From positions 3,410,001-3,474,000 of the forward strand of contig NZ_CP163302.1 in NCBI RefSeq assembly GCF_041022165.1: a stretch of DNA of 64,000 nucleotides, written 5' to 3'. Shown here piece after piece: positions 37,300 to 47,171 of the stretch. The DNA is from Sinomonas sp. P10A9 (lineage in GTDB: Bacteria; Actinomycetota; Actinomycetes; Actinomycetales; Micrococcaceae). The notes under the pieces are model-generated. The model was not told where the DNA came from. It worked only from the letters and a program-made list of their open reading frames with translations, and ran no database searches. Position 1 is the stretch's first letter. Each line of letters starts with the position of its first letter. The position numbers and the translations under genes are program-made.

Positions 37300-37616
37300 C
37301 GGCCAGACCCCTCGACGAGTTCTTCTGCCCCGTCATCTGCTGGGGCCGCGAGCGCAGCGTCGTCGACGGATTTCTCCCCGCTCCCGGTCGGCGCATCATG
37401 CTGGTTCTGGGGCCGCCAGCTCAAGTGGACTGCCACGCCGTCTGCCTGGCTCTCGCACCTCATCACGATGTCCTGCCCCAGCAGATGCTGGTGTTCAAGG
37501 TAGTCCCTGTCGAGCTTGGCGGCCTCGAGGAGGCGGTTGAGGGCGACGGCCATGGCGCGACCCCAGTCGTGCGGGTCCTTGCTCGAGGCATGCTCCGTCG
37601 CGGTGTAGGTCGTCAT
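37290..37616 (-). CDS. hypothetical protein
   Basis: A 108-aa protein starting MTTYTATEHASSKDPHDWG, with a helical middle (RAMAVALNRLLEAAKLDRDYL) and an acidic, Ala-rich end. No family recognised. GGAG lies 2 nt before the ATG and the gene is divergent from hyi with a plausible promoter space. Codon third positions are GC-rich as in neighbours. It may be a real small gene; certainty is moderate. Confidence 0.55.
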   Translation of the reverse strand: MTTYTATEHASSKDPHDWGRAMAVALNRLLEAAKLDRDYLEHQHLLGQDIVMRCESQADGVAVHLSWRPQNQHDAPTGSGEKSVDDAALAAPADDGAEELVEGSGRGG

Positions 37617-37689
37617 GGCTCCATACTGCCCAACTTGGGCGGACTCAACCAGAGTCCAGAGTCCCGGACGGTTTGGTATCCAATCTGGG

Positions 37690-37719
37690 TTGACCCAGCT
37701 CACACTCTGCCGCTAGACT
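37690..37719 (+). promoter_or_regulatory. promoter of the hyi-garR-gcl operon
   Basis: TTGACC (37690-37695), 18-bp spacer, TAGACT (37714-37719). The -35 lies inside a CTGGGT-TG-ACCCAG palindrome (37685-37698). The IclR-type boxes begin at the end of the -10. Confidence 0.6.
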
Positions 37720-37754
37720 TTCATTCAGAGAGAATTTTATTCCACTATTCGAAA
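37719..37754 (+). promoter_or_regulatory. paired IclR-type boxes before hyi
   Basis: TTCCACTATTCGAAA (37740-37754) with a weaker TTTCATTCAGAGAGA exactly 21 bp upstream (37719-37733). They cover the predicted transcription start, fitting repression. Confidence 0.6.
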
Positions 37755-37772
37755 TTTGAAGGGAAGCCGACC

Positions 37773-38564
37773 ATGACGTTCACGGTGAACTGTTCCATCC
37801 TCCTCACCGAGCTGCCGCTGCTCGAGCGCCCGGCGGCGGCGAAGGCCGCGGGTTTCGACGCGGTCGAGTTCTGGTGGCCGTTTGCGGAGGCCGTGCCCGC
37901 AGACAAGCATGTCGACGCGTTCGTCTCCGCGATCCGGGACGCCGGCGTCCAGCTCTCGGGCCTGAACTTCTTTGCCGGCGACATGCCGGCCGGGGACCGA
38001 GGCCTCGTCTCATGGACCGGCCGCGAGCGCGAGTTCCTGGACAACATCGACGTCGTCGTGGGCATCGCCGAGCGCACGGGCACCAAGGCCTTCAACGCCC
38101 TGTACGGCAACCGCCTCGACGGCGTGGCGCCCGGGGAGCAGGACGAGCTCGGCGTCGCCAACCTCGTCGCAGCGGCAGAGGGTGTGGGGCGGATCGGCGG
38201 CACCGTGCTGCTCGAGCCGGTCTCCGGCACTCCGGCCTACCCGCTCACGACGGCGGCGGACGCCCTCGCGGTCATCGCCAAGACCCAGGCGGCCGGCGTG
38301 GACAACGTCAAGCTCCTCGCCGACTTCTACCACCTCGCGGTCAACGGCGACGACGTCGCGGCCGTGATCGAGGAGCACGCCAAGGACTTCGGCCACATCC
38401 AGATCGCGGACAACCCCGGGCGCGGCGCTCCCGGCACCGGCACGCTCCCCCTCGGCGAGTGGATCTCCCGCTCGCGCGAGCTCGGCTACACGGGCTACAT
38501 CGGCCTCGAATACAAGGCCCCCGCCGCCGACGCCTTCAACTGGGCCATCCGCCCCGTCGCCTGA
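37773..38564 (+). CDS. hyi: hydroxypyruvate isomerase
   Basis: A 263-aa TIM-barrel sugar-phosphate-isomerase-like protein that interconverts hydroxypyruvate and tartronate semialdehyde. It begins MTFTVNCSILLTELPLLER and has FDAVEFWWPF, VGRIGGTVLLEPVSG, KLLADFYHLAVNGDD and FGHIQIADNPGRGAPGTG, all close to E. coli Hyi. First gene of the glyoxylate-to-glycerate operon. AAGGGAAG lies upstream of the ATG. The longer open frame to the left runs through promoter elements and is not coding. Confidence 0.94.
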   Translation: MTFTVNCSILLTELPLLERPAAAKAAGFDAVEFWWPFAEAVPADKHVDAFVSAIRDAGVQLSGLNFFAGDMPAGDRGLVSWTGREREFLDNIDVVVGIAERTGTKAFNALYGNRLDGVAPGEQDELGVANLVAAAEGVGRIGGTVLLEPVSGTPAYPLTTAADALAVIAKTQAAGVDNVKLLADFYHLAVNGDDVAAVIEEHAKDFGHIQIADNPGRGAPGTGTLPLGEWISRSRELGYTGYIGLEYKAPAADAFNWAIRPVA

Positions 38565-38609
38565 GCACCAAGCACCAGCACGTACCCCAGCATTTCCCCA
38601 GGAGGACCA

Positions 38610-39524
38610 ATGAGCAACGCATCCGCCAAGACCAACGCATCCGCCCAGACCAACGTTGCAGTCATCGGCCTCGGCATCATGGGCCTGCCCATGGCCGTCA
38701 ACCTGGTCGAGGCCGGCCACACCGTCACGGGCTACAACCGCAGCGAGGACAAGGTCACCAAGCTCGTCGCGGAGGGCGGCCGGGGCGCATCGAGCATCGC
38801 CGACGCCGTCAAAGACGCCGAAGTCGTCATCACGATGGTCCCGGACTCCCCTGACGTCGAGGGCGTCGTCACCGGCAAGGACGGCGTGTTCGCCAACGCC
38901 CCGAAGGGCGCCGTGTGGATCGACGCGTCCTCGATCCGCCCGGACGTGGCGGTCCGTCTGGCCTCCCAGGCCCGCGAGGCGGGCCTCCGCCCGCTGGACG
39001 CCCCGGTCTCGGGCGGCGAGCAGGGCGCGATCGACGCGGTCCTGTCCATCATGGTCGGCGGCGAGAAGGCAGACTTCGACGACGCGCTCCCCATCCTCCA
39101 GGCGGTCGGCAAGACCATCGTGCACGTGGGACCCTCTGGCTCCGGCCAGACCGTCAAGGCCGCGAACCAGCTCATCGTCGCCGTCAACATCCAGGCGCTC
39201 TCCGAGGCGATCGTCTTCCTCGAAGCCTACGGCGTCGACACTGACGCAGCCCTCACGGTCCTCGGCGGCGGCCTCGCCGGCTCCAAGGTCCTGGACCAGA
39301 AGGGCCAGAAGATGCTCGACCGCAACTTCGACCCCGGCTTCCGCCTGGCCCTGCACAACAAGGACCTCGGCATCGTCACTTCCGCCGCCCGAGAGGCCGG
39401 CGTCGTGGTCCCGCTGGGCGCGGCGGTCGCCCAGCTCGTCACCGCCCTCGTCGCCCGCGGCGACGGCGGCCTCGACCACTCCGGCCTGTTCAAGCTCACC
39501 GCCGAGCTCTCCGGCAAGAACTAG
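38610..39524 (+). CDS. garR: 2-hydroxy-3-oxopropionate (tartronate semialdehyde) reductase
   Basis: Reduces tartronate semialdehyde to D-glycerate with NAD(P)H. The ~304-aa beta-hydroxyacid dehydrogenase has the Rossmann motif VIGLGIMGLPMAVNL, the substrate loop APVSGGEQGA and GPSGSGQTVKAANQ with the catalytic Lys. The first ~13 residues are an Ala/Asn-rich extension. AGGAGG lies 7 nt before the ATG. Located 45 bp after hyi, in operon with gcl. Confidence 0.93.
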   Translation: MSNASAKTNASAQTNVAVIGLGIMGLPMAVNLVEAGHTVTGYNRSEDKVTKLVAEGGRGASSIADAVKDAEVVITMVPDSPDVEGVVTGKDGVFANAPKGAVWIDASSIRPDVAVRLASQAREAGLRPLDAPVSGGEQGAIDAVLSIMVGGEKADFDDALPILQAVGKTIVHVGPSGSGQTVKAANQLIVAVNIQALSEAIVFLEAYGVDTDAALTVLGGGLAGSKVLDQKGQKMLDRNFDPGFRLALHNKDLGIVTSAAREAGVVVPLGAAVAQLVTALVARGDGGLDHSGLFKLTAELSGKN

Positions 39525-39550
39525 CCTTCCGGCAAAAACTAGCCTTCGAC

Positions 39551-39578
39551 GCACGACGGCGACCACTCGCCGTCGTGC
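39551..39578. terminator. ACGACGGCG hairpin, copy 2 (garR-gcl gap)
   Basis: Perfect 12-bp stem GCACGACGGCGA / TCGCCGTCGTGC with CCAC loop, 27 bp after garR. It may partly terminate or stabilise the upstream mRNA within the operon. Confidence 0.7.
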
Positions 39579-39729
39579 GCCCCGCACCACTCACGCTGAA
39601 CACACCTGCGGCGAGAGTGCCCACCCCACAGACAGCCGGCCCCGGGCGCGCAACCCCGGGGCCGGCCCACCACTTCCTCCGGCGACCCCTGCACCTGCAC
39701 GGCGCCACCCTTTCTAAGGAGCATTCGAC

Positions 39730-41520
<1,791 letters not shown>

Positions 41521-41530
41521 GGCACGACCG

Positions 41531-42724
41531 ATGAAGATCGTCCTCGCCCCGGACAAGTTCAAGGGCTCCCTCACCGCGGCGGAGGTCGCCGAGGCGCTCG
41601 CTGCGGGCCTGGCCGAGGCACTCCCGGGGGCGGAACTCGTCCTGGTGCCCGTGGCCGACGGCGGCGAGGGCACCGTGAACGCGGCGCTCGGCGCGGGATT
41701 CGCCCCGCGCCAGGCGGCCGTGGCCGGCCCGACCGGCCAGACTCTCATCGCAGAGTTCGCTGTCTCTTCCGGACCCGAGCCCCTAGCAGGAGACGGCCCA
41801 GGGACCGCGGTCATCGAGATGGCCGCCGCCTCGGGTCTCGATGTGCTCCCCGGAGGCGTCCTCGACCCCCTCGGCGCCACGAGCCTCGGCACGGGCCAGC
41901 TCATCCGCGCGGCGCTCGATGCGGGCTGCAGCGAGATCGTCCTCGGCGTCGGCGGGAGCGCGTGCACCGACGGCGGCGCAGGAATGCTCGCGGGCCTCGG
42001 CGCCCGGTTCACGGACGACGCCGGCCGCGACCTTCCGCTCGGGGGCGCGGCTCTCGCCCGCATCGCCGCAGCGGACCTCTCCGGCCTCGACGCCCGGCTC
42101 GCCGGTGCGGGCGGATCCGCCAGGCTCACCCTCGCCGCCGACGTGGGCAATCCACTTCTGGGGCCGAGAGGAGCGGCTGCCGTGTTCGGCCCGCAGAAGG
42201 GGGCGTCGCCGTCGGACGTCCCGGAACTCGACGCCGCGCTCGCCCGCTTCGCCGGAGTCCTCGGCGCAGCGATAGGCCCGGCGGCGGCCGTGGCGAAGGA
42301 CTTGCCGGGCGCCGGTGCGGCCGGCGGCGTGGGCTATGCGGCGCTCGCCCTGGGCGCCGCGCGGAGGAAGGGGATCGACGTCGTCGTCGAGTTCACCGGC
42401 CTGCGCGGGAAGCTCATCGGGGCGGACCTGGTCATCACGGGCGAGGGTAGCCTCGACGCGCAGTCCCTTTCCGGGAAGGCACCCGTGGGCGTGGCCGCCG
42501 AGGCCGCGGCCCTCGGGATCCCGGTCGTCGCGGTGTGCGGGCGCAGCCAGCTCGACCCCGCGTCCCGCGCCCGCGCGGGGTTCCGATCGGTGCACGCGCT
42601 GACCGACATCGAGAGTGATGTCGCCACGTGCATGACGGAGGCCGCGCGCCTCCTGCGGCGGATCGGGAGAGATCTCGCCGCCTCCATCGTTGAGAACACG
42701 GACAGTAAGGAGCCTGTGCGGTGA
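41531..42724 (+). CDS. glycerate kinase
   Basis: Phosphorylates glycerate to a phosphoglycerate, closing the glyoxylate-to-glycolysis route. The ~397-aa GarK/GlxK-type protein starts MKIVLAPDKFKGSLTAAEVA and contains VPVADGGEGTVNAAL, GGSACTDGGAGMLAGLGARF and LVITGEGSLDAQSLSGKAP. It is longer than E. coli GlxK by an Ala/Gly-rich region around residues 70-95. ATG 41531 follows gcl by 10 bp; the stop overlaps the next GTG. 2- or 3-phosphoglycerate as product cannot be decided. Confidence 0.93.
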   Translation: MKIVLAPDKFKGSLTAAEVAEALAAGLAEALPGAELVLVPVADGGEGTVNAALGAGFAPRQAAVAGPTGQTLIAEFAVSSGPEPLAGDGPGTAVIEMAAASGLDVLPGGVLDPLGATSLGTGQLIRAALDAGCSEIVLGVGGSACTDGGAGMLAGLGARFTDDAGRDLPLGGAALARIAAADLSGLDARLAGAGGSARLTLAADVGNPLLGPRGAAAVFGPQKGASPSDVPELDAALARFAGVLGAAIGPAAAVAKDLPGAGAAGGVGYAALALGAARRKGIDVVVEFTGLRGKLIGADLVITGEGSLDAQSLSGKAPVGVAAEAAALGIPVVAVCGRSQLDPASRARAGFRSVHALTDIESDVATCMTEAARLLRRIGRDLAASIVENTDSKEPVR

Positions 42725-44061
42725 CTACCGAATACGACCTCGTGATCCGAGGGCAGAAGGTCCTCACGACCGCGGGCATCGTTGCCCGGGAAGTGGGCAT
42801 CATCGACGGGCGCATCGTTGCGCTCGAGCCCCTCGGCAATGCCCTGGTGGGCCGCGAGACCATCGAGCTCGCCGAGGACGAGACCCTCATCCCCGGCCTC
42901 GTCGACACCCACGTGCACGTGAACGAGCCCGGCCGCACCGAGTGGGAGGGCTTCGCCTCCGCGACCAAGGCCGCCGCGGCCGGCGGCGTCACGACCATCA
43001 TCGACATGCCGCTCAACTCCATCCCGCCGACCACGAACGTCGAGGCGCTCAAGCTCAAGCGGGCCGCGGCCCAGACCCAGTCGTTCGTCGACGTCGGCTT
43101 CTGGGGTGGCGCGATCCCGGGCAACACGGGAGACCTGCGCGCGCTCCACGACGAGGGCGTCTTCGGATTCAAGTGCTTCCTCCTCCACTCGGGCGTGGAC
43201 GAGTTCCCGCATCTGGACGAGGACGAGCTCGAGAAGGACCTCGGCGAGATCGCCGGGTTCGACGGGCTCATGATCGTCCACGCCGAGGATTCCCGCGCGA
43301 TCGACCACGCACCCAACCCCGAAGGCGATGTCTACGAGAGCTTCCTGCACTCCCGGCCCCGCGGCGCCGAGAACGTCGCGATCGCCCAGGTCATCGAGCG
43401 GGCCCGCTGGACCGGTGCGCGGGCGCACATCCTGCACCTCTCGTCGTCGGACGCCCTCGCGATGATCGCCTCCGCGAAGCACGACGGCGTCAAGCTCACC
43501 GTCGAGACGTGCCCGCACTACCTCACGCTCCTGGCCGAGGAGATCCCCAACGGTGCGACCGCATTCAAGTGCTGCCCGCCGATCCGCGAGGCCGCCAACC
43601 GCGAGCTGCTCTGGAAGGGCCTCGAGGACGGCGTCATCGACTGCATCGTCTCGGACCACTCGCCGTCGACCATCGAGCTCAAGGACCTCGAGAACGGGGA
43701 CTTCGGCGTCGCGTGGGGCGGCGTCGCGTCGCTCCAGCTCGGCCTCCCGCTCATCTGGACCGAGGCACGGCAGCGCGGGATCCCGCTCGAGCGCGTCGTG
43801 GAGTGGATGGGCCAGAGGCCCGCCGAGCTCGCGCGCCTGCAGCGCAAGGGCGTCCTCGCGCCGGGCTACGATGCTGACCTGGCGATCTTCGCCGCGGACG
43901 AGACGTTCATCGTCGACGCCGAGAAGCTGCACCACAAGAACCACATCACGCCGTACCAGGGCAAACCGCTCTCAGGCGTGGTGCGTCGCACCTTCGTGCG
44001 CGGAACCGAGGTGGGCTACACCGAGCCCACTGGCCAGCTGATCCGCCGCGGGACGGCGTGA
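42721..44061 (+). CDS. allB: allantoinase
   Basis: Opens the hydantoin ring of allantoin to allantoate. A 446-aa amidohydrolase with the zinc motif DTHVHVNEPGRTEWEGF, the Lys in GFKCFLLHSGVDEF (carboxylated metal bridge), His ligands in HAED and HILHLSSSDAL, and DHSPST near the active site. GTG 42721 overlaps the glycerate kinase stop. Placement in the glyoxylate operon links allantoin to glyoxylate use. Confidence 0.95.
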   Translation: MTTEYDLVIRGQKVLTTAGIVAREVGIIDGRIVALEPLGNALVGRETIELAEDETLIPGLVDTHVHVNEPGRTEWEGFASATKAAAAGGVTTIIDMPLNSIPPTTNVEALKLKRAAAQTQSFVDVGFWGGAIPGNTGDLRALHDEGVFGFKCFLLHSGVDEFPHLDEDELEKDLGEIAGFDGLMIVHAEDSRAIDHAPNPEGDVYESFLHSRPRGAENVAIAQVIERARWTGARAHILHLSSSDALAMIASAKHDGVKLTVETCPHYLTLLAEEIPNGATAFKCCPPIREAANRELLWKGLEDGVIDCIVSDHSPSTIELKDLENGDFGVAWGGVASLQLGLPLIWTEARQRGIPLERVVEWMGQRPAELARLQRKGVLAPGYDADLAIFAADETFIVDAEKLHHKNHITPYQGKPLSGVVRRTFVRGTEVGYTEPTGQLIRRGTA

Positions 44062-44095
44062 CAGCTCGCTTTCTGATGGATCCACAGGAGGAACT

Positions 44096-44569
44096 ATGAC
44101 AGCACTGACGAAGCTCGCCGCTGGCCAGCAGGCCCCCGATTTCACGCTCCCGGACGCCTCCGGGCACGAGGTCTCGCTCGCGGACTTCCGCGGCCGCCGC
44201 GTGGTCGTGTACTTCTACCCGAAGGCCGCGACGCCCGGCTGCACCACGGAAGCCTGCGACTTCCGCGACAGCCTCGACGCGCTCAACGCGGCAGGCGTCA
44301 GCGTCATCGGCATCTCGCCGGATCCTGTGGAGGACATCGCCTCGTTCGCCGAGGACTTCTCACTCACCTTCCCGCTCCTCTCGGACGACGGCGCGCAGGT
44401 GGCCCGCGAGTGGGGCGCCTGGGGCGAGAAGATCGTCAACGGCGAGGTGCGCGAGGGCATCCTGCGCTCGACCGCGGTCGTCTCCCCCGAGGGCGAGGTC
44501 GAGACGATCGACTACGGCGTCACGGCCGACGGCCACGTTGCCGCGCTGCGCACGAGGCTCGGCCTCTGA
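44096..44569 (+). CDS. bcp: thioredoxin-dependent peroxiredoxin (BCP type)
   Basis: A 157-aa thiol peroxidase: APDFTLPDASGHEVSLADF, then YFYPKAATPGCTTEACDFRD with the peroxidatic Cys and a second Cys five residues on, the atypical 2-Cys BCP arrangement. It reduces peroxides with thioredoxin. ACAGGAGG precedes the ATG and the gene follows allB by 34 bp, so it may be cotranscribed. Uricase makes hydrogen peroxide, which gives a possible reason for the location. Confidence 0.93.
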   Translation: MTALTKLAAGQQAPDFTLPDASGHEVSLADFRGRRVVVYFYPKAATPGCTTEACDFRDSLDALNAAGVSVIGISPDPVEDIASFAEDFSLTFPLLSDDGAQVAREWGAWGEKIVNGEVREGILRSTAVVSPEGEVETIDYGVTADGHVAALRTRLGL

Positions 44570-44688
44570 GCCGTGCCGGCTGAGCTCAGCCGCCGCGGTG
44601 GTTGAGCGACGTCGAAACCAGGGCCCCGGGCCAGTTCACGGACGATGAACTGGACCGGGGCTCTCCTGCGTTCCCCTCCGGATCCGCC

Positions 44689-44793
44689 GAAGTCACCCCT
44701 CCCAACGCCGAGATCACCCCGTGCATTGCCGAGATCACCCCATCCCACTCCGAGATCACCGCGTGTGAACGCGAGATCACCGCGTGTGAGGCC
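44689..44793. repeat. five 21-nt repeats, GAGATCACCCC orientation
   Basis: Units of form GAGATCACCCCGTGCATTGCC start at 44689, 44710, 44731, 44752 and 44773. They are the reverse complement of the GGGGTGACCTC repeats, and inverted copies follow at 44871-44935, so the RNA can fold into a long stem. Confidence 0.9.
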
Positions 44794-44870
44794 GTGGACG
44801 GGGCGACGGCACCATGCCGGGCGTCCGGCGACATGCCCGTGGCTGGCCACCCCCGATGACCCAGGCAACC

Positions 44871-44935
44871 CACGCGGTGATCTCACGCGCGGACGGGGTG
44901 ACCTCAGTGCCACACGGGGTGACCTCGGCAAGGGG
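44871..44935. repeat. three inverted 21-nt repeats, GGGGTGACCTC orientation
   Basis: GGTGA cores at 44876, 44897 and 44918, period 21, opposite in direction to the 44689-44793 array. Confidence 0.85.
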
Positions 44936-44988
44936 TGAGAGTTCGGCGAGGGGTGAGACGATTGTGTATCCCAAATCACGCGGATGTG

Positions 44989-45017
44989 TTGACAGTCACA
45001 GCACGATGAGCAAGAAT
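44989..45017 (+). promoter_or_regulatory. promoter of the urate operon
   Basis: TTGACA (44989-44994), 17-bp spacer, AAGAAT (45012-45017). The IclR-type boxes start 3 bp downstream, as at hyi. Confidence 0.55.
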
Positions 45018-45019
45018 AA

Positions 45020-45055
45020 TTGCACGTGCTGAAATAACAGTTCCACGATACGAAA
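45020..45055 (+). promoter_or_regulatory. paired IclR-type boxes before uraD
   Basis: TTCCACGATACGAAA (45041-45055) and TTGCACGTGCTGAAA (45020-45034), exactly 21 bp apart, covering the predicted transcription start. Confidence 0.6.
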
Positions 45056-45137
45056 CCCAGACGATGATCTGGACACCGATGTTCCGTATAGCCGTCACCG
45101 TGGATGCCAGCACTGAGCCGTTGAGGACCAGACAAGC

Positions 45138-45665
45138 ATGCTGCTTGATCAGTTCAATGCCGCCCCCGCCGAGAAGGCAAGAGAGCTCCTGAAGCCTTGC
45201 CTCGACGTCGACCGCTGGGTCACAGAAATCGTCGATGCCCGCCCCTATGCGCGTCTCGACGATCTCCTGACCACCGCACGGGGCGCGGCCCATCCATTCA
45301 CCGACCAAGAGCTCGAGGCCGCACTCGCCCACCACCCCCGCATCGGGGACCGGGCAGAAGGCGCGAGCACCGAGGCGGGGATGTCCCGCAGCGAGCAGGC
45401 CGGCGTCGACCCTGCGGACCACGCGACCTCCGCGGCGCTCGCCGAGGGGAACCTGGCCTACGAGGAGAAGTTCGGCCGGGTCTTCCTGATCCGCGCAGCC
45501 GGCCGCACCTCCGAGGACATCCTCAAGGCCCTCCGCGAGCGCCTGGGCCATACACCCGGGCAGGAGGACCCCGTCGTTGCCGAGCAGCTCCGCGAGATCG
45601 CCGTGCTGCGTCTGCAGCAGAGCGTCCAACACAGCCCGCGGGCCCTCACCGAGCAAGGAGCCTGA
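45138..45665 (+). CDS. uraD: 2-oxo-4-hydroxy-4-carboxy-5-ureidoimidazoline decarboxylase
   Basis: Decarboxylates OHCU to (S)-allantoin, the third step from urate. The 175-aa helical protein has FNAAPAEKARELLKPC near the start and the catalytic His in AALAHHPRIGDR, then SRSEQAG and GNLAYEEKFGRVFLIRAAGR, all family hallmarks. First gene of the operon uraD-uraH-uricase-permease. GAGGA lies 12 nt before the ATG, a long spacing, so initiation may be modest. Confidence 0.94.
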   Translation: MLLDQFNAAPAEKARELLKPCLDVDRWVTEIVDARPYARLDDLLTTARGAAHPFTDQELEAALAHHPRIGDRAEGASTEAGMSRSEQAGVDPADHATSAALAEGNLAYEEKFGRVFLIRAAGRTSEDILKALRERLGHTPGQEDPVVAEQLREIAVLRLQQSVQHSPRALTEQGA

Positions 45666-45669
45666 GCGA

Positions 45670-46011
45670 ATGAGCGCCTCACATGTGACCACCCACATTC
45701 TGGATACCGCGGCTGGGAAGCCGGCCGCAGGTGTCGCCGTCGAACTCTACGCCCGCGACGGCGAGGCATGGTCCCAGATTGGCACGGGCACCACCGATGC
45801 TGACGGGCGGGTGAAAGACCTTGGCCCCGAGCGGCTGGCGAGCGGCGAATACCGCCTCCAGTTCGCCACCGGAGCCTACTTCGCCGGCATCGGGCAGGAC
45901 ACCTTCTTCCCGGAGGTATCGCTGACCTTCACGGTCAACGGCGCAGACGCGCACTACCACGTGCCGCTCCTGCTGAGTCCTTTCGCCTATTCCACCTACC
46001 GAGGGAGCTGA
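45670..46011 (+). CDS. uraH: 5-hydroxyisourate hydrolase (transthyretin-like)
   Basis: A 113-aa transthyretin-related protein that hydrolyses HIU to OHCU. It has the N-terminal THILDTAAGKPAAGVAVEL motif and the C-terminal YRGS signature that marks HIU hydrolases. ATG 45670 lies 4 bp after the uraD stop. Uricase follows 6 bp downstream. Confidence 0.96.
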   Translation: MSASHVTTHILDTAAGKPAAGVAVELYARDGEAWSQIGTGTTDADGRVKDLGPERLASGEYRLQFATGAYFAGIGQDTFFPEVSLTFTVNGADAHYHVPLLLSPFAYSTYRGS

Positions 46012-46017
46012 CCCGCC

Positions 46018-46947
46018 ATGACTCCGAACAACGAGAACACCAGCAGGATCGTCCTGGGCAAGAACCAGTACGGCAAGGCCGAGGTCCGAGTCGTCAAGAT
46101 CACCCGCGACACGGACCGCCACGAGATCGAGGACCTCAACGTCACCTCGCAGCTGCGCGGTGACTTCGACGCCGCGCACTTCGACGGCGACAACGCCCAC
46201 GTGGTCCCGACGGACACCCAGAAGAACACCGTGTACGGCCTGGCCAGGGACGGCGTGGGCTCCCCTGAGGAGTTCCTCCTCCGCCTCGCGAACCATTTCA
46301 CATCGGAGTTCGGCTGGGTCACCGGCGGGCGCTGGGAAGCCGAGCAGTACGCGTGGGAGCGCATCGTCTCCCACGGGGAGGAGCACGGCCACTCGTTCGT
46401 CCGCAGGGGCCAGGAGGTCCGCAACGCAGTGGTCGTGAAGGACGGAGGCGCGGTCCAGGTCATCTCGGGCCTGAACGGCCTCACCGTCCTCAAGTCGACG
46501 CAGTCGGGCTTTGTGGGCTACCCGCAAGACCGCTTCACCACCCTGCAGGAGACCACGGACCGCATCCTCGCCACGGATGTGTCGGCCCGCTGGCGCTACA
46601 GCACGGAAGCGATCGCGAACGGCGCGGTGGACTTCAACAAGTCCTACGACGACGTCAGGGCGCTCCTGCTCGAGGGCTTCGCCGAGGAGTACTCCTACGC
46701 GCTCCAGCAGACGCTCTTCCAGATGGCCCAGAAGGTCCTGGACGCCCACCCCGAGATTGATGAGCTGCGCTTCTCGACCCCGAACAAGCACCACTTCCTC
46801 GTGGACCTCACGCCGTTCGGCCTCGACAACCCGAACGAGGTCTTCTACGCGGCAGACCGCCCGTACGGCCTCATCGAGGCGAACTTCCGGCGCGAGACCG
46901 TCACGGACGACAACAACGCGTGGGACGGGATCGCCGGCTTCTGCTGA
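46018..46947 (+). CDS. factor-independent urate hydroxylase (uricase)
   Basis: Oxidises urate to 5-hydroxyisourate with oxygen, releasing hydrogen peroxide. The ~309-aa protein has KNQYGKAEVRVVKI (catalytic Lys), VVPTDTQKNTVYGLA (catalytic Thr), and LVDLTPFGLDNPNEVFYAADRPYG in two runs. The C-terminus ends IAGFC; no peroxisomal signal, as expected in bacteria. Tightly spaced after uraH. Three hairpins follow before the permease gene. Confidence 0.96.
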   Translation: MTPNNENTSRIVLGKNQYGKAEVRVVKITRDTDRHEIEDLNVTSQLRGDFDAAHFDGDNAHVVPTDTQKNTVYGLARDGVGSPEEFLLRLANHFTSEFGWVTGGRWEAEQYAWERIVSHGEEHGHSFVRRGQEVRNAVVVKDGGAVQVISGLNGLTVLKSTQSGFVGYPQDRFTTLQETTDRILATDVSARWRYSTEAIANGAVDFNKSYDDVRALLLEGFAEEYSYALQQTLFQMAQKVLDAHPEIDELRFSTPNKHHFLVDLTPFGLDNPNEVFYAADRPYGLIEANFRRETVTDDNNAWDGIAGFC

Positions 46948-46996
46948 GCCTCCCTGGGCTCTCATGCCAGCATTCCCGCCCCTACGGAAGGCGCGC

Positions 46997-47104
46997 ACGA
47001 CGGCGGTGATCTCCGGCCGCCGTCGTCCTCCTTCCCTTCGCCTCACCTGAGGCGAGCCAGACCGCCGCGGGCGGCCCGCACTCCCTGGGCCGGCCGCCCG
47101 CGGC
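46997..47104 (+). terminator. three consecutive hairpins between uricase and permease
   Basis: Stem 1 ACGACGGCGG / CCGCCGTCGT (46997-47026, hairpin copy 3). Stem 2 TCGCCTCA / TGAGGCGA (47038-47055, 2-nt loop). Stem 3 GCCGCGGGCGGCC / GGCCGCCCGCGGC (47064-47104). None is followed by U residues. Likely partial terminators or mRNA stabilisers separating uricase from the permease. Confidence 0.65.
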
Positions 47105-47171
47105 ACCCATCCCCCATCAACCCCGTTCCCCGTTGCGCACTCGGAATATCCAGCTGACAAGGAGGTCCGCT

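Larger units (their letters stand above)
44570..45137. other. 568-bp intergenic: 21-nt repeats, then the uraD promoter
   Basis: Open frames in this gap run through tandem repeats and I do not regard them as genes. Contents: five left-arm repeats (44689-44793), right-arm repeats (44871-44935), a promoter and operator boxes (44989-45055). TTCCGTATAGCCGTC at 45082 may be a third, weak box. Confidence 0.7.

Noticed and set aside
37200..37772. N-terminal extension of hydroxypyruvate isomerase
   Set aside because: The family starts at MTFTVNC; the upstream frame crosses promoter and operator elements.
44602..44974. Small genes in the gap before uraD
   Set aside because: All open frames run through 21-nt repeats and encode low-complexity products without ribosome sites.
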